The notes below the pieces were generated by a model, which searched no databases, was not told where the DNA came from, and saw only the letters and a program-made list of their open reading frames with translations. A program made the translations under genes and the position numbers. A stretch of 64,000 nucleotides of DNA from AC-32 sp963704005 (lineage in GTDB: Bacteria > Actinomycetota > Thermoleophilia > Gaiellales > Gaiellaceae): positions 879,939 to 943,938 of the forward strand of contig CAVPGJ010000005.1 in the NCBI GenBank assembly GCA_963704005.1, read 5' to 3'. This document shows, piece after piece, positions 35,634 through 43,578 of the stretch (its first letter is position 1; each line of letters opens with the position of its first letter).

Positions 35634-36413
35634 TGCCGGAGACGGCGCTCGCCGGCGAAGCTCAGAGGAGGCCCGGAGAGACACTCCGGGCCTCCTCCGT
35701 GTCTCGGTCATTCGAGGGCGTCCAGGCGCTCCGCGACGTCACGCTCGAGCTGCGCCGGCGGGAGGTGGTCGGCCTGATCGGGCCCGAACGGCGCCGGCAA
35801 GTCGACGCTGGTGAACGTGCTCAGCGGCTTCGACCGCCCCGACGAGGGCGGGGTCGAGCTCTCGGGGAGCGACATCACCGGCTGGAGCCCGCAGCGGCGG
35901 GCGCGAGCCGGGCTCGCGCGCACGTTCCAGCACAGCCGCTCGTTCCACGGCCTGTCGGTGCGCGAGAACGTCGAGGTCGCGGCCCTCGGCGCCGGGACCG
36001 GCCCGCGGGAGGCGCGGCGCCGCGCCGACCGGCTGCTCGACCTGCTTGGGCTCGCCGGGGTCGAAGGGCGGCGGGCCGCCGAGCTTGCGCACGGCGACGA
36101 GCGGCGCCTCGGCGTCGCGCGTGTGCTCGCGACCGACCCCTCGTTCGTCCTGCTGGACGAGCCCGCGGCCGGCCTGCCGGACGCCGAGGTGCCCGAGTTC
36201 GCGGAGGTCGTCCGCTCCCTGCTCGAGGAGCACGACGCCGGGATGCTCCTGATCGACCACAACATGGCGCTCGTGATGGGCGTCTGCGACCGCATCCAGG
36301 TCCTCGACCAGGGCCGGACGCTCGCGGCCGGGACGCCGGCGGAGATCCGCGGGAACCTCGACGTCGCCGCCGCCTACCTCGGCGAGACGGCCGTGCACGA
36401 GACCGGTGGCTGA
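35633..36413 (+). CDS. livG: Liv-type ABC transporter ATP-binding protein LivG, one frame break
   Basis: The repaired 259-residue ATPase starts at GTG 35633, overlapping the TAG of the binding protein. An extra C near 35788 breaks the Walker A, which reads GLIGPNGAGKSTLVNVL when mended. The Q-loop region is ARTFQHSRSFHGLSV, Walker B is FVLLDEPAAGLP and the H-loop is LLIDHNMALVM, as in LivG. The usual signature LSYGQQR is replaced by LAHGDERRLGVAR, a weaker version. A 14-base-pair hairpin (35665-35697) lies within codons 11-22, before the first beta strand, and may limit expression of the membrane part relative to the binding protein. Confidence 0.85.
35665..35697 (+). promoter_or_regulatory. 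Perfect 14-bp hairpin between binding-protein gene and livG core
   Basis: GAGGAGGCCCGGAG (35665-35678), loop AGACA (35679-35683) and CTCCGGGCCTCCTC (35684-35697) form a perfect stem 31 bases after the binding-protein stop. No T-run follows. Such hairpins after binding-protein genes commonly raise the binding-protein:permease ratio by stabilising the 5' message or attenuating read-through. GTG 35699 just after the hairpin is in frame, but starting there would lose part of the first strand. Confidence 0.65.
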
Positions 36414-37116
36414 GCCGGCGCTCGAGCTCGAGGGCCTCGAGGTCCGCTACGGCAGCGTCCCGGCGGTGCGCGGCCTCAGCCTCCGCGTGGACGAGGGTGA
36501 GATCGTCGGCCTGATCGGCCCGAACGGCGCCGGGAAGTCGACGACCCTGAACGCGATCATGGGCGCGATCCCGGCGCACGCCGGCGAGATCCGTCTCAAG
36601 GGGCAGTCGATCCGGAAGCGCTCGCCCGAGTCGATCGCCCGTCGCGGGATCGCGCTCGTGCCGGAGGGCCGGCGGATCTTCGCCGAGTTCACGGTCGAGG
36701 AGAACCTGCGCCTCGGGCTCGCGTCACGGCGGAGGCCGAACGGCGGCGACCCGCTCCGCCGCGCCTACGACCTGTTCCCGGTGCTGGAGGAGTTCCGCGG
36801 CCGGCATGCGGGGCTGCTCTCCGGCGGCCAGCAGCAGCAGCTCGCGATCGGCCGCGCGCTCGTCGCCGGGCCGGAGCTGCTCCTGCTCGACGAGCCGTCG
36901 CTGGGGCTCGCGCCGCTGGCGGTGGACGGCGTCTTCGAGGCCCTGCGCGGGATCCGCGAGCGCGGCGTCACGATTCTGCTGGTCGAGCAGCGCGCCCTGC
37001 ACGCGGTCGCGCTCGCCGATCGCACACACGTGCTCGCCGGCGGCGAGCTGCGGATGACGCTGACGCCCGCCGACGCCGCCAACCCCGACAAGATCGTCCA
37101 GGCCTATTTGGCGTGA
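36406..37116 (+). CDS. livF: Liv-type ABC transporter ATP-binding protein LivF
   Basis: The 236-residue second ATPase has Walker A GLIGPNGAGKSTTLNAIMG near residue 35-53, Q-loop LVPEGRRIFAEFTVEENL (the LivF-type P-E-G-R sequence), signature LLSGGQQQQLAIGRAL, Walker B LLLLDEPSLGLAPL and H-loop residue changed from the common His: ILLVEQRALHAV, which is normal for LivF (V-E-Q-N/R). GTG 36406 overlaps the upstream livG stop by eight bases. It energises uptake with LivG. Confidence 0.93.
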   Translation: MAEPALELEGLEVRYGSVPAVRGLSLRVDEGEIVGLIGPNGAGKSTTLNAIMGAIPAHAGEIRLKGQSIRKRSPESIARRGIALVPEGRRIFAEFTVEENLRLGLASRRRPNGGDPLRRAYDLFPVLEEFRGRHAGLLSGGQQQQLAIGRALVAGPELLLLDEPSLGLAPLAVDGVFEALRGIRERGVTILLVEQRALHAVALADRTHVLAGGELRMTLTPADAANPDKIVQAYLA

Positions 37117-38024
37117 TCCTCGGCGTCCTCGACTTCCAGACGGTGACCGACGCGGTCGGGCTCGGCGCGATCTACGCGCTGATGGCGGTCGGGATCGGGC
37201 TCGTCTTCGGCGTGCTCCGCCTCGTCAACTTCGCCTACGGGCAGCTGATCATGGCCGGCGCGTACACGCTCGCCTACACGTCGGGCTGGCCGCTGGCCGC
37301 GAGCATCGTCGCCTGCTTCGCGGTCGTCGTCGGCCTCTCCCTGGCGATGGAGATATCCGTCTTCCGCCCGCTGCGGGGCCAGTCGCCTGCGGTGATGCTG
37401 GTGACGACCTTCGCGATCAGCTTCCTCCTCCAGTCGATCGCGCTCATCTTCGACCTGCGCAACGGCCAGCTCGGCGAGGTCGCCGCCTCGCTGGCGACGC
37501 TCGCCCAGCCGATCACGGTCTTCGGAGCACAGGTGCGCGAGATCACGCTGGTCGAGCTGGGCGTCGCGGCCGGGGCGCTGCTGCTGCTCGCGCTCCTGCT
37601 CCTGCGCACGACGATCGGCCTGCACACGCGCGCTGCGGCGAGCGACTTCGGTACTGCGCGGCTGCTCGGCGTCCGGGCCAACCGGGTGATCCTCTTCTCG
37701 GTCGTCCTCTCCGGCCTGATCGCCGCGGCCGTCGCGGTGATGATGACCGTGCAGTACCCGTTCGTGATGCCGGACTTCGCCCTCAACGACACGATCGTCG
37801 TCCTGGTCGGCGTCGTCGTCGGCGGCATCGACCGGCTCTGGACGGCGACGCTCGGCGGCTTCACGATCGGCTTCGTCTCCGGCCTGATCAACGGACTGCT
37901 GCCGACCGACAAGACCGTCTACCTGCCGTCGGCGGTCTTCGCCCTCGTGATCCTCGTGCTGCTCCTGCGGCCGGCAGGCCTCTTCGTCTGGGGCCGGCGT
38001 GCGGCGGTGCCGGACCGCGTATGA
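37113..38024 (+). CDS. livH: Liv-type ABC transporter permease LivH
   Basis: The 303-residue membrane protein has about eight hydrophobic segments. LivH-type motifs are GLGAIYALMAVGIGLVFGVL with RLVNFAYGQLIMAGAY near the N-terminus, VRANRVILFSVVLSGLIAA (the coupling-helix region) near 185, and the C-terminal LLLRPAGLFVWGRR. GTG 37113 overlaps the livF stop (GTGA), so the two are translationally coupled. Confidence 0.92.
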   Translation: MILGVLDFQTVTDAVGLGAIYALMAVGIGLVFGVLRLVNFAYGQLIMAGAYTLAYTSGWPLAASIVACFAVVVGLSLAMEISVFRPLRGQSPAVMLVTTFAISFLLQSIALIFDLRNGQLGEVAASLATLAQPITVFGAQVREITLVELGVAAGALLLLALLLLRTTIGLHTRAAASDFGTARLLGVRANRVILFSVVLSGLIAAAVAVMMTVQYPFVMPDFALNDTIVVLVGVVVGGIDRLWTATLGGFTIGFVSGLINGLLPTDKTVYLPSAVFALVILVLLLRPAGLFVWGRRAAVPDRV

Positions 38025-39031
38025 GGCGCGGGCTCGACGCGCTCGTCCAGCTCGGCGCGCCCTCGCTGCTGGTCGTCGCCGTCGGGCTGGTCTCGACCAC
38101 CGTCTCGGCGGCGAACCAGGTCTACTTCATGAACGCGCTCGTCTCGGTGGCGATCGTCGTCGCGATCTACGTCTTCGTCGGCAACTCGGGCGTGATCTCG
38201 TTCGGGCAGATCAGCTTCGTCGCGGTCGGCGCCTTCGCCGCCGGCGTGATGACCGTCCCGCTCGACTCGAAGAAGGGCGTGCTGACGACGCTCTTCCCGC
38301 TGCTGCGCGACCACACGATCGGCAATGTGCCGTCGCTCCTGCTCGCGGCCGGGATCGGCGGACTGTTCGCGTTTCTGGTCGGCCTGCCGCTGATGCGCCT
38401 CAACGGCCTCGCCGCGGGGATCGCCACCTTCGCCGTCCTCGAGATCACCAACAACGTCCTCACCGAGTGGACGAAGATCGGTCCCGGCGCGACCACGCTC
38501 TCGCTCGTGCCCGAGACGACCGGTGCACTACAGGGCACTCTCGGCGCGCTCGTTGCGATCGCGGTCGCCTTCGCCTACCAGCGGAGCCGGCTCGGCCGCC
38601 AGCTGCGCGCCTCCCGCGAGGACTCGGCCGCCGCCGTCGGAGTCGGGGTCAGCGTCCATGCCCAGCGGCTCTGGGCCTTCACGCTTTCCGGCGCGCTTGC
38701 CGGCTTCGCGGGCGCGCTGCTCGTGCACCAGCTCGGCTCGATCACGACCGACCAGGTCTTCCTCGAGCTGACGTTCCTGACGCTGGCGATGCTCGTGATC
38801 GGCGGGCTGACCAGCCTCTGGGGAGCGGTCGTCGGCGCGCTCGCCGTCAGTGGGCTCGACTCGTTCCTGAGCCAGGCCGAGCAGGGCGTCCACGTGCTCG
38901 GCTTCAAGCTCGACCTGCCGTCGGGCACGCGGCTCGTCTTCCTCTCGGCGATCATGGCGCTGGTGCTGATCCTGCGGCCATCGGGACTGACGGGCGGGCA
39001 CGAGGCGCGCCTGCCGTGGAGGCGGCGGTGA
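38021..39031 (+). CDS. livM: Liv-type ABC transporter permease LivM
   Basis: The 336-residue membrane protein has about nine hydrophobic segments. LivM motifs include YVFVGNSGVISFGQISFVAVGAF near residue 48-70, the long loop with SRLGRQLRASREDSAAAVGVGV and the C-terminal VLILRPSGLTGG. ATG 38021 overlaps the livH stop (ATGA). With LivH it forms the membrane channel of this uptake system. The last bases overlap the start of the second PanE-like gene. Confidence 0.92.
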   Translation: MRRGLDALVQLGAPSLLVVAVGLVSTTVSAANQVYFMNALVSVAIVVAIYVFVGNSGVISFGQISFVAVGAFAAGVMTVPLDSKKGVLTTLFPLLRDHTIGNVPSLLLAAGIGGLFAFLVGLPLMRLNGLAAGIATFAVLEITNNVLTEWTKIGPGATTLSLVPETTGALQGTLGALVAIAVAFAYQRSRLGRQLRASREDSAAAVGVGVSVHAQRLWAFTLSGALAGFAGALLVHQLGSITTDQVFLELTFLTLAMLVIGGLTSLWGAVVGALAVSGLDSFLSQAEQGVHVLGFKLDLPSGTRLVFLSAIMALVLILRPSGLTGGHEARLPWRRR

Positions 39032-39942
39032 GGGTCTGCATCGTCGGCTGCGGCGCCGTCGGCTCGCTGTTCGCGGCGAACCTCGCTCAGCTCGAGGACG
39101 TCGAGGTCTGGGCCTACGACCTGGCGCGCGACCACGTCGACGCGATCAACGCAGACGGGCTCCGCCTCTCCGGAGCGGGCGAGGTCGTCGGCCGGCTGCG
39201 CGCGACGGCGGACGCGGGGGCGCTGCCGCCGTGTGAGCTCGGGATCGTGGCCACGAAGGCGATGCACACCGAGAGCGCGATCGCGGCGACGGCGCATGCG
39301 TTCAAGGGCGGCTCGGTCGCCTCCGTCCAGAACGGGATCGGCAACGAGGAGGCGATCGCCGGCCACGTCGAGCGGGTGATCCGCGGGACGACCTTCCCGG
39401 CCGGCCGCCTCGTCGAGCCGGGCCACGTCCAGTGGGACGTCAAGGGCGACACGACGATCGGGCCGTTCGAGCCGAGCCCGGCCCCGATGGCCGACGTCGA
39501 GCGGCTCGCCGAGGCCTGCACGCGGGCCGGCCTGCCGACGAAGGCGGTGGCCGACGCGCGCGAACCGCAATGGCGCAAGCTGATCTTCAACGCCGCCACG
39601 AACCCGGTCGGCGCGCTCACCGGCCTGACCCACGGGCGGGTCTGCGAGGACCCGGGCCTGCGGGCGCTCGTCTCCGGGCTGGTCGACGAGGGCAAGGCGG
39701 TCGCCGCCGCGCAGGGGATCGAGCTCGACGCGGATCCCGAGGAGCTGATCGACCACGCGGCCCGCCCCGACGTCGCCTACGACCACAAGGCGAGCATGCT
39801 CCAGGACGTCGAGGACCACCGGCAGACGGAGATCGACTACCTCAACGGCGGCATCGTCCGGTTCGGCCGCGAGCACGGCGTGCCGGCGCCGCTGAACGAG
39901 GCGATACTCGCGCTCGTGAAGGGGCTCGAAGCTTCGTGGTGA
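39028..39942 (+). CDS. Ketopantoate-reductase-family (PanE/ApbA) protein 2
   Basis: The 304-residue paralogue of the protein encoded at 33449-34363 starts at GTG 39028, overlapping the livM stop (GTGA). Family motifs: VCIVGCGAVGSLFAANLA (NADPH fold) at the start, SVQNGIGNEEAIAGHVERVI near 93-112, QWRKLIFNAATNPVGALTGL (catalytic Lys and Asn) near 183-202 and MLQDVEDHRQTEIDYLNGGI near 253-272. The two paralogues bracket the liv transporter and agree well in the C-terminal catalytic part but less in the cofactor half. They may act on different 2-oxo acids of the same pathway (inference). Confidence 0.87.
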   Translation: MRVCIVGCGAVGSLFAANLAQLEDVEVWAYDLARDHVDAINADGLRLSGAGEVVGRLRATADAGALPPCELGIVATKAMHTESAIAATAHAFKGGSVASVQNGIGNEEAIAGHVERVIRGTTFPAGRLVEPGHVQWDVKGDTTIGPFEPSPAPMADVERLAEACTRAGLPTKAVADAREPQWRKLIFNAATNPVGALTGLTHGRVCEDPGLRALVSGLVDEGKAVAAAQGIELDADPEELIDHAARPDVAYDHKASMLQDVEDHRQTEIDYLNGGIVRFGREHGVPAPLNEAILALVKGLEASW

Positions 39943-40013
39943 GACGACGCTTGCGTCGTCTCCATCAGGCCATGCGGGCTTTGCCCGCGTGGCCGTCTGC
40001 ACTGACCGGTCGA
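39943..40013 (+). repeat. Dispersed two-hairpin element, copy 5
   Basis: Plus-strand copy starting at the base after the panE-like stop. It has the clearest left hairpin, GACGACGC-TT-GCGTCGTC, then ATCAGG, hairpin GCGGGC-TTT-GCCCGC, then GCCGTCTGCACTGACCGGTCGA. It ends 26 bases before the ATG of the M24-like gene. Confidence 0.85.
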
Positions 40014-40039
40014 TGCGCCGGTCGTTACGGTGACGGCCA

Positions 40040-41107
40040 ATGAGGGGGGCGGAGGTGGAGCGGCGCTACGCGAACGTGCGGGCGGCTCTCGAGCGGGACG
40101 GGCTCGACGCGGCACTCGTCTGCGGCAGCGAGTACACGGGGTTCGAGGGGGCGGTCACCTACCTCTCCGGCTTCCAGATCGTCCATCGCTACGCGTACGT
40201 GCTGCTGCCGCGCGAGGGCGAGCCGGCGATCGTCTTTCCGAGCGAGGCGCGCTACGTCGGCGAGCACGGGACGAGCTGGATCGAGGATCAGGTGTTCGCC
40301 GAGCGACCGGGAGACTGGCTGGCCGAACGCCTCCGCGGGCAGCGGATCGGCGTCTACGGGCTCGACTACGTGATGCCGCCGCGCGACTACGCCGCGCTCG
40401 CCGGATGCGAGCTCGTCGGCTGGGACGTCGCCTTCGACCACGCTCGCGCGGTCAAGAGCGAAGAGGAGCTGGAGTCGGTCCGGGAGAGCGTTCGCATCAA
40501 CACCGACGGCTTCCACGCCTTCCGCGAGGCGTACGCGCCGGGCCGCAGCGCCGCCGAGGTGCTCGCGCCGGCCGAGGAGCTGTTCGTCGAGCGCGGCTGC
40601 GGGCGGCTGACGATGAACATGGTGCTCGTCGGCGCCGAGTTCGCGATCGCGCGGGCGGAGACGATCCTCGGCGACTTCTGCATCCCCTCCCTGGAGGTCG
40701 CCGGGCCGGGTGGGCACTGGGTCGAGGTCTCGCGCGCGCTCGGCACGCCGAACGCCGAGGTCGAGCGGATGAACGAGGCCTACGACGAGTACTTCGAGGC
40801 GGCGAAGTCGGCGCTGCGGCCGGGCGCGACCGCGCACGACGCACACCGGGCCGTCTCGAAGGGATTCTCGGAGCGCGGCTACCACCTTGGCCACGTCACC
40901 GGCCACTCGATCGGGATGACGATGATCGAGTTCCCGAAGATCGGCGAGGGGATCGAGACCGAGCTCGAGGAGAACATGGTCTTCTCGCTCCACCCGCATG
41001 CGATCGCCGAGAACGGGCACGACTGCCTCTACATGCAGGAGACCTGGCTCGTCGGCGCGGACGGCGGTATCCCGCTCTCGGGCCTGAAGTCGAAGATCTA
41101 CCGATGA
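40040..41107 (+). CDS. M24-fold creatinase-like protein lacking most metal ligands
   Basis: The 355-residue protein has the two-domain M24 layout: a creatinase-type N-domain (RAALERDGLDAALVCG, FQIVHRYAYVLLPREGEPAIVF) and a pita-bread C-domain with GYHLGHVTGHSIGMTMIEFP. The five metal positions of aminopeptidase P are mostly gone: the D-x-G/D-x-x-R pair reads SLEVAGPGGHWVEVSR, and the I-E-P-G Glu reads FSLHPHAI. The VTGHSIG histidine remains. Creatinase, an M24 relative that hydrolyses creatine without metal, shows the same pattern of losing ligands but keeping the His. I therefore favour a metal-free C-N hydrolase or a pseudoenzyme over a peptidase. Confidence 0.75.
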   Translation: MRGAEVERRYANVRAALERDGLDAALVCGSEYTGFEGAVTYLSGFQIVHRYAYVLLPREGEPAIVFPSEARYVGEHGTSWIEDQVFAERPGDWLAERLRGQRIGVYGLDYVMPPRDYAALAGCELVGWDVAFDHARAVKSEEELESVRESVRINTDGFHAFREAYAPGRSAAEVLAPAEELFVERGCGRLTMNMVLVGAEFAIARAETILGDFCIPSLEVAGPGGHWVEVSRALGTPNAEVERMNEAYDEYFEAAKSALRPGATAHDAHRAVSKGFSERGYHLGHVTGHSIGMTMIEFPKIGEGIETELEENMVFSLHPHAIAENGHDCLYMQETWLVGADGGIPLSGLKSKIYR

Positions 41108-41156
41108 GTTCCGGCCGCGCCGGCGGTCTGAGGGGAAACCGCGAAAGGAGAAATCG

Positions 41157-41630
41157 ATGCCTGCGATCAGCCCGTTCCTGTGGTTCGACACCGAGGCCGA
41201 GGAGGCGGCGAAGCACTACACGTCGATCTTCCCCAACTCGCGGATCACCGAGGTCACGCACTACGGCTCTGCGGGCCCGGGCGAGGTGGGGACGGTGATG
41301 ACCGTTGCCTTCGAGCTCGACGGGCAGCGCTTCGTCGCGCTCAACGGTGGGCCGGAGTACCGGTTTACCGAGGCGGTCTCGTTCTCCGTCGACTGCGAGA
41401 CGCAGGCGGAGGTCGACGAGTATTGGAGCAAGCTCTCCGAAGGCGGCGAGGAAGGACCGTGCGGGTGGCTCAAGGACCGCTTCGGCCTCTCGTGGCAGAT
41501 CGTCCCGAGGCGGTTGATGGAGCTGCTGACGGATCCCGACCAGGAGCGCGCGCAGCGGGCGATGGCGGCGATGCTGAAGATGGGGAAGATCCAGATCGGC
41601 GAGCTCGAGCAGGCCGCCGCCCCGGCGTAA
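41157..41630 (+). CDS. PhnB-like VOC-family protein
   Basis: The 157-residue protein has the 3-demethylubiquinone-methyltransferase/PhnB-like VOC pattern: ISPFLWFDTEAEEAAKHYTSIF at the start, GTVMTVAFELDGQRFVALNGGP in the middle, VSFSVDCETQAEVDEYWSKL and CGWLKDRFGLSWQIVP towards the end, with TDPDQERAQRAMAAMLKMGKI at the C-terminus. Function is not known for most members. A good AGGAG ribosome-binding site lies before ATG 41157. It is convergent with the class V aminotransferase gene. Confidence 0.88.
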   Translation: MPAISPFLWFDTEAEEAAKHYTSIFPNSRITEVTHYGSAGPGEVGTVMTVAFELDGQRFVALNGGPEYRFTEAVSFSVDCETQAEVDEYWSKLSEGGEEGPCGWLKDRFGLSWQIVPRRLMELLTDPDQERAQRAMAAMLKMGKIQIGELEQAAAPA

Positions 41631-41676
41631 GCCGCTCCTTGTGGGCGAAGAGTTCCATTTCCGGCGCGCTTTCCCC

Positions 41677-41707
41677 TTGACAAAAAAAGGTGTCGGACAC
41701 CGGTTTT
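41677..41707. terminator. Palindrome flanked by A- and T-runs, candidate bidirectional terminator
   Basis: TTGACAAAAAAA is followed by the palindrome GGTGTCGGACACC (41689-41701) and GGTTTT in the 105-base gap between two convergent genes. An A-run, a stem and a T-run read the same from both sides, as in a terminator serving both strands. The A/T runs stand out in this GC-rich DNA, so it could instead be a solitary mobile or REP-like element. Confidence 0.5.
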
Positions 41708-41735
41708 CGCGCGTCGCGGCCGTGGGCGGTTCGGC

Positions 41736-42881
41736 CTAGGCCAGGAGTGACCGATTCGCGGTCAGCGCCTCGAGGAGCGCCCGCACGTCGTCGGCGGTGT
41801 TGTAGGCGTGCGCCGAGATGCGCAGGTTGTCGTCCCGCGACGAGGTGACGATCCCCTTCGCGTCGAGCGCCGTCACGAGCGCGTTCACGTCTGTCGAGCG
41901 AACGCAGAGCAGCGCGCCGCTGCGCTCCGGCTCCGCCGGCGTCACCACCTGCGCGCCGAGCTCGTCGAGCCCGTCCCGCAGAAGCCCGTTCAGCTCCCGC
42001 ACGTGCCGCTCGGTCTCCGCGATCCCGATCTCCTGCATCAGCTCGATCCCCGCGATCGCCGCGTAGATCGACGGAATCGGCGGCGTCCCCGCCTCGAACC
42101 GCCGCGCCGAAGCCGCCGGCGAGTAGTCGTGGATGTCCATCTCGAAGATGTCGCGGTCGGCGAACCACCCCGTCGCAGTCGGCTCGATCCCGCCGACCAG
42201 CTCGCGCCGGCAAAACAGAAACGCCAGCCCCGCCGAGCCGAGCAGGTACTTCAGGGCCCCCGCGACGAGAAAGTCGCACCCCAAAGCGCCCACGTCGATC
42301 GGCAGCGAGCCGACGGTCTGGTACGCGTCGACCAGGACCAGCGCCCCCCGCTCGTGCGCCAGCCGGCCCACCGCCTCGACGTCGAGCCGCGACCCGTTCC
42401 GGAAGCAGACGTGCGTGACCGCCACCAGCGCTGTCCGCTCGTCGATCGCGGCCTCGAACCGCTCGAGCGGGATCGTCCCGTCCGCCTCCGCGGGCACGTG
42501 CTCGACGCGCAGCCCGCGCCGCTCCTGCGCGTGCCAGATCTGCCCGATCGTCGGAAACTCGAAGTCGCTGACGACGATCTTGTCGCGGCCGCCGTCGAAC
42601 CGCAGCCCCGAGGCCAGAGCGCTCACTCCCGCCGAGACCGACGTCGTGACCGCGACCTCGTCCTCGCTCGCCCCGATCAGCCCCGCGATCGAGGAGCGCA
42701 CCGCGTCGAGCTGCGAGACCCAGTACTCCCAGGGCGCGCCGTGCTCGTCCCAGTCGTCGAGGTAGCGGGCGTAGGCGCCACGCACCGAATCCGAGAGCGC
42801 CCCCTGCGAGCAGCTGTTGATGTAGATCCGATGCTCGAAGACCGGGAACCGCTCGCGGATCCCCGCGAGCTCAGCGGCCAA
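41736..42881 (-). CDS. Class V PLP aminotransferase-fold enzyme
   Basis: The 381-residue protein is a fold-type I enzyme of the IscS/kynureninase/isopenicillin-epimerase group. It starts near RERFPVFEHRIYINSCSQGALS, shows TSVSAGVSALASGL near residue 79-92, the cofactor Asp and neighbours in LVLVDAYQTVGSLPIDV near 180-196 and the Schiff-base Lys in FLVAGALKYLLGSAGLAFLF near 203-222. The TTG start overlaps the end of livF of operon 2 by 11 bases, so it is the last gene of that transporter operon. It may act on the transported amino compound (inference). Confidence 0.82.
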   Translation of the reverse strand: MAAELAGIRERFPVFEHRIYINSCSQGALSDSVRGAYARYLDDWDEHGAPWEYWVSQLDAVRSSIAGLIGASEDEVAVTTSVSAGVSALASGLRFDGGRDKIVVSDFEFPTIGQIWHAQERRGLRVEHVPAEADGTIPLERFEAAIDERTALVAVTHVCFRNGSRLDVEAVGRLAHERGALVLVDAYQTVGSLPIDVGALGCDFLVAGALKYLLGSAGLAFLFCRRELVGGIEPTATGWFADRDIFEMDIHDYSPAASARRFEAGTPPIPSIYAAIAGIELMQEIGIAETERHVRELNGLLRDGLDELGAQVVTPAEPERSGALLCVRSTDVNALVTALDAKGIVTSSRDDNLRISAHAYNTADDVRALLEALTANRSLLA

Positions 42882-43578
42882 GGTAGGCCTTGCGAAGATC
42901 CTCGTGCCGGAGCAGCTCCGCCGCCGGCCCGGAGAGCACGACCCGCCCGGTCTGAAGAACGTAGCCGCGGTCGGCGATCGCCAGCGAGACGTTGGCGTTC
43001 TGTTCGACCACGAGAATTGCGACCCCCGACTCGTGCACCTGCTTGATGATCTCGAAGTTCTTCTCGACCAGGATCGGCGCCAGCCCCATCGAGGGCTCGT
43101 CCATCAGCAGTAGCTTCGGGCGGGACATCAGCGCGCGACCCATGGCCACCATCTGCTGCTCGCCGCCCGAGAGCGTCCCGGCGAGCTGGGCCCCCCGCTC
43201 GCGCAGCAGCGGGAAGAGCGTGTAGACGCGGTCCCAGTCCTCCTTCGTGCCGCCGCCGTGCAGGTAGGCGCCCATCTCGAGGTTCTCGCGGACGCTCATC
43301 GGCGCGAACAGGCGCCGGTTCTCGGGGACGATCGCCATGCCCTTGCCGATCCGGTAGCTCGTCGGTCGCCCTGTCACGTTCTCGCCGTCGAACTCGACCG
43401 ACCCCGCACGCGGCTTGACGATCCCGAGGATCGTCTTCAGCGTCGTCGACTTTCCGGAGGCGTTGCCGCCGAGCAGGCAGACCAGCTCGCCCGCGCCGAC
43501 CTCGAGCTCGAGCCGCTGCAGGATGTGAATCGGCCCGTAGTAGGTGTCGACGTTCTCGAGCTTCAGCAGGGCGCTCAC
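42871..43578 (-). CDS. livF: Liv-type ABC transporter ATP-binding protein LivF (operon 2)
   Basis: The 235-residue ATPase has Walker A CLLGGNASGKSTTLKTILG (Gly and Ser in place of the usual P-N-G-A), Q-loop IVPENRRLFAPMSVRENL, signature TLSGGEQQMVAMGRALM, Walker B LLLMDEPSMGLAPI and LVVEQNANVSLAIADRGYVL, all LivF-like. It overlaps livG upstream by four bases and the class V aminotransferase downstream by 11. Confidence 0.93.
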   Translation of the reverse strand: MSALLKLENVDTYYGPIHILQRLELEVGAGELVCLLGGNASGKSTTLKTILGIVKPRAGSVEFDGENVTGRPTSYRIGKGMAIVPENRRLFAPMSVRENLEMGAYLHGGGTKEDWDRVYTLFPLLRERGAQLAGTLSGGEQQMVAMGRALMSRPKLLLMDEPSMGLAPILVEKNFEIIKQVHESGVAILVVEQNANVSLAIADRGYVLQTGRVVLSGPAAELLRHEDLRKAYLGR

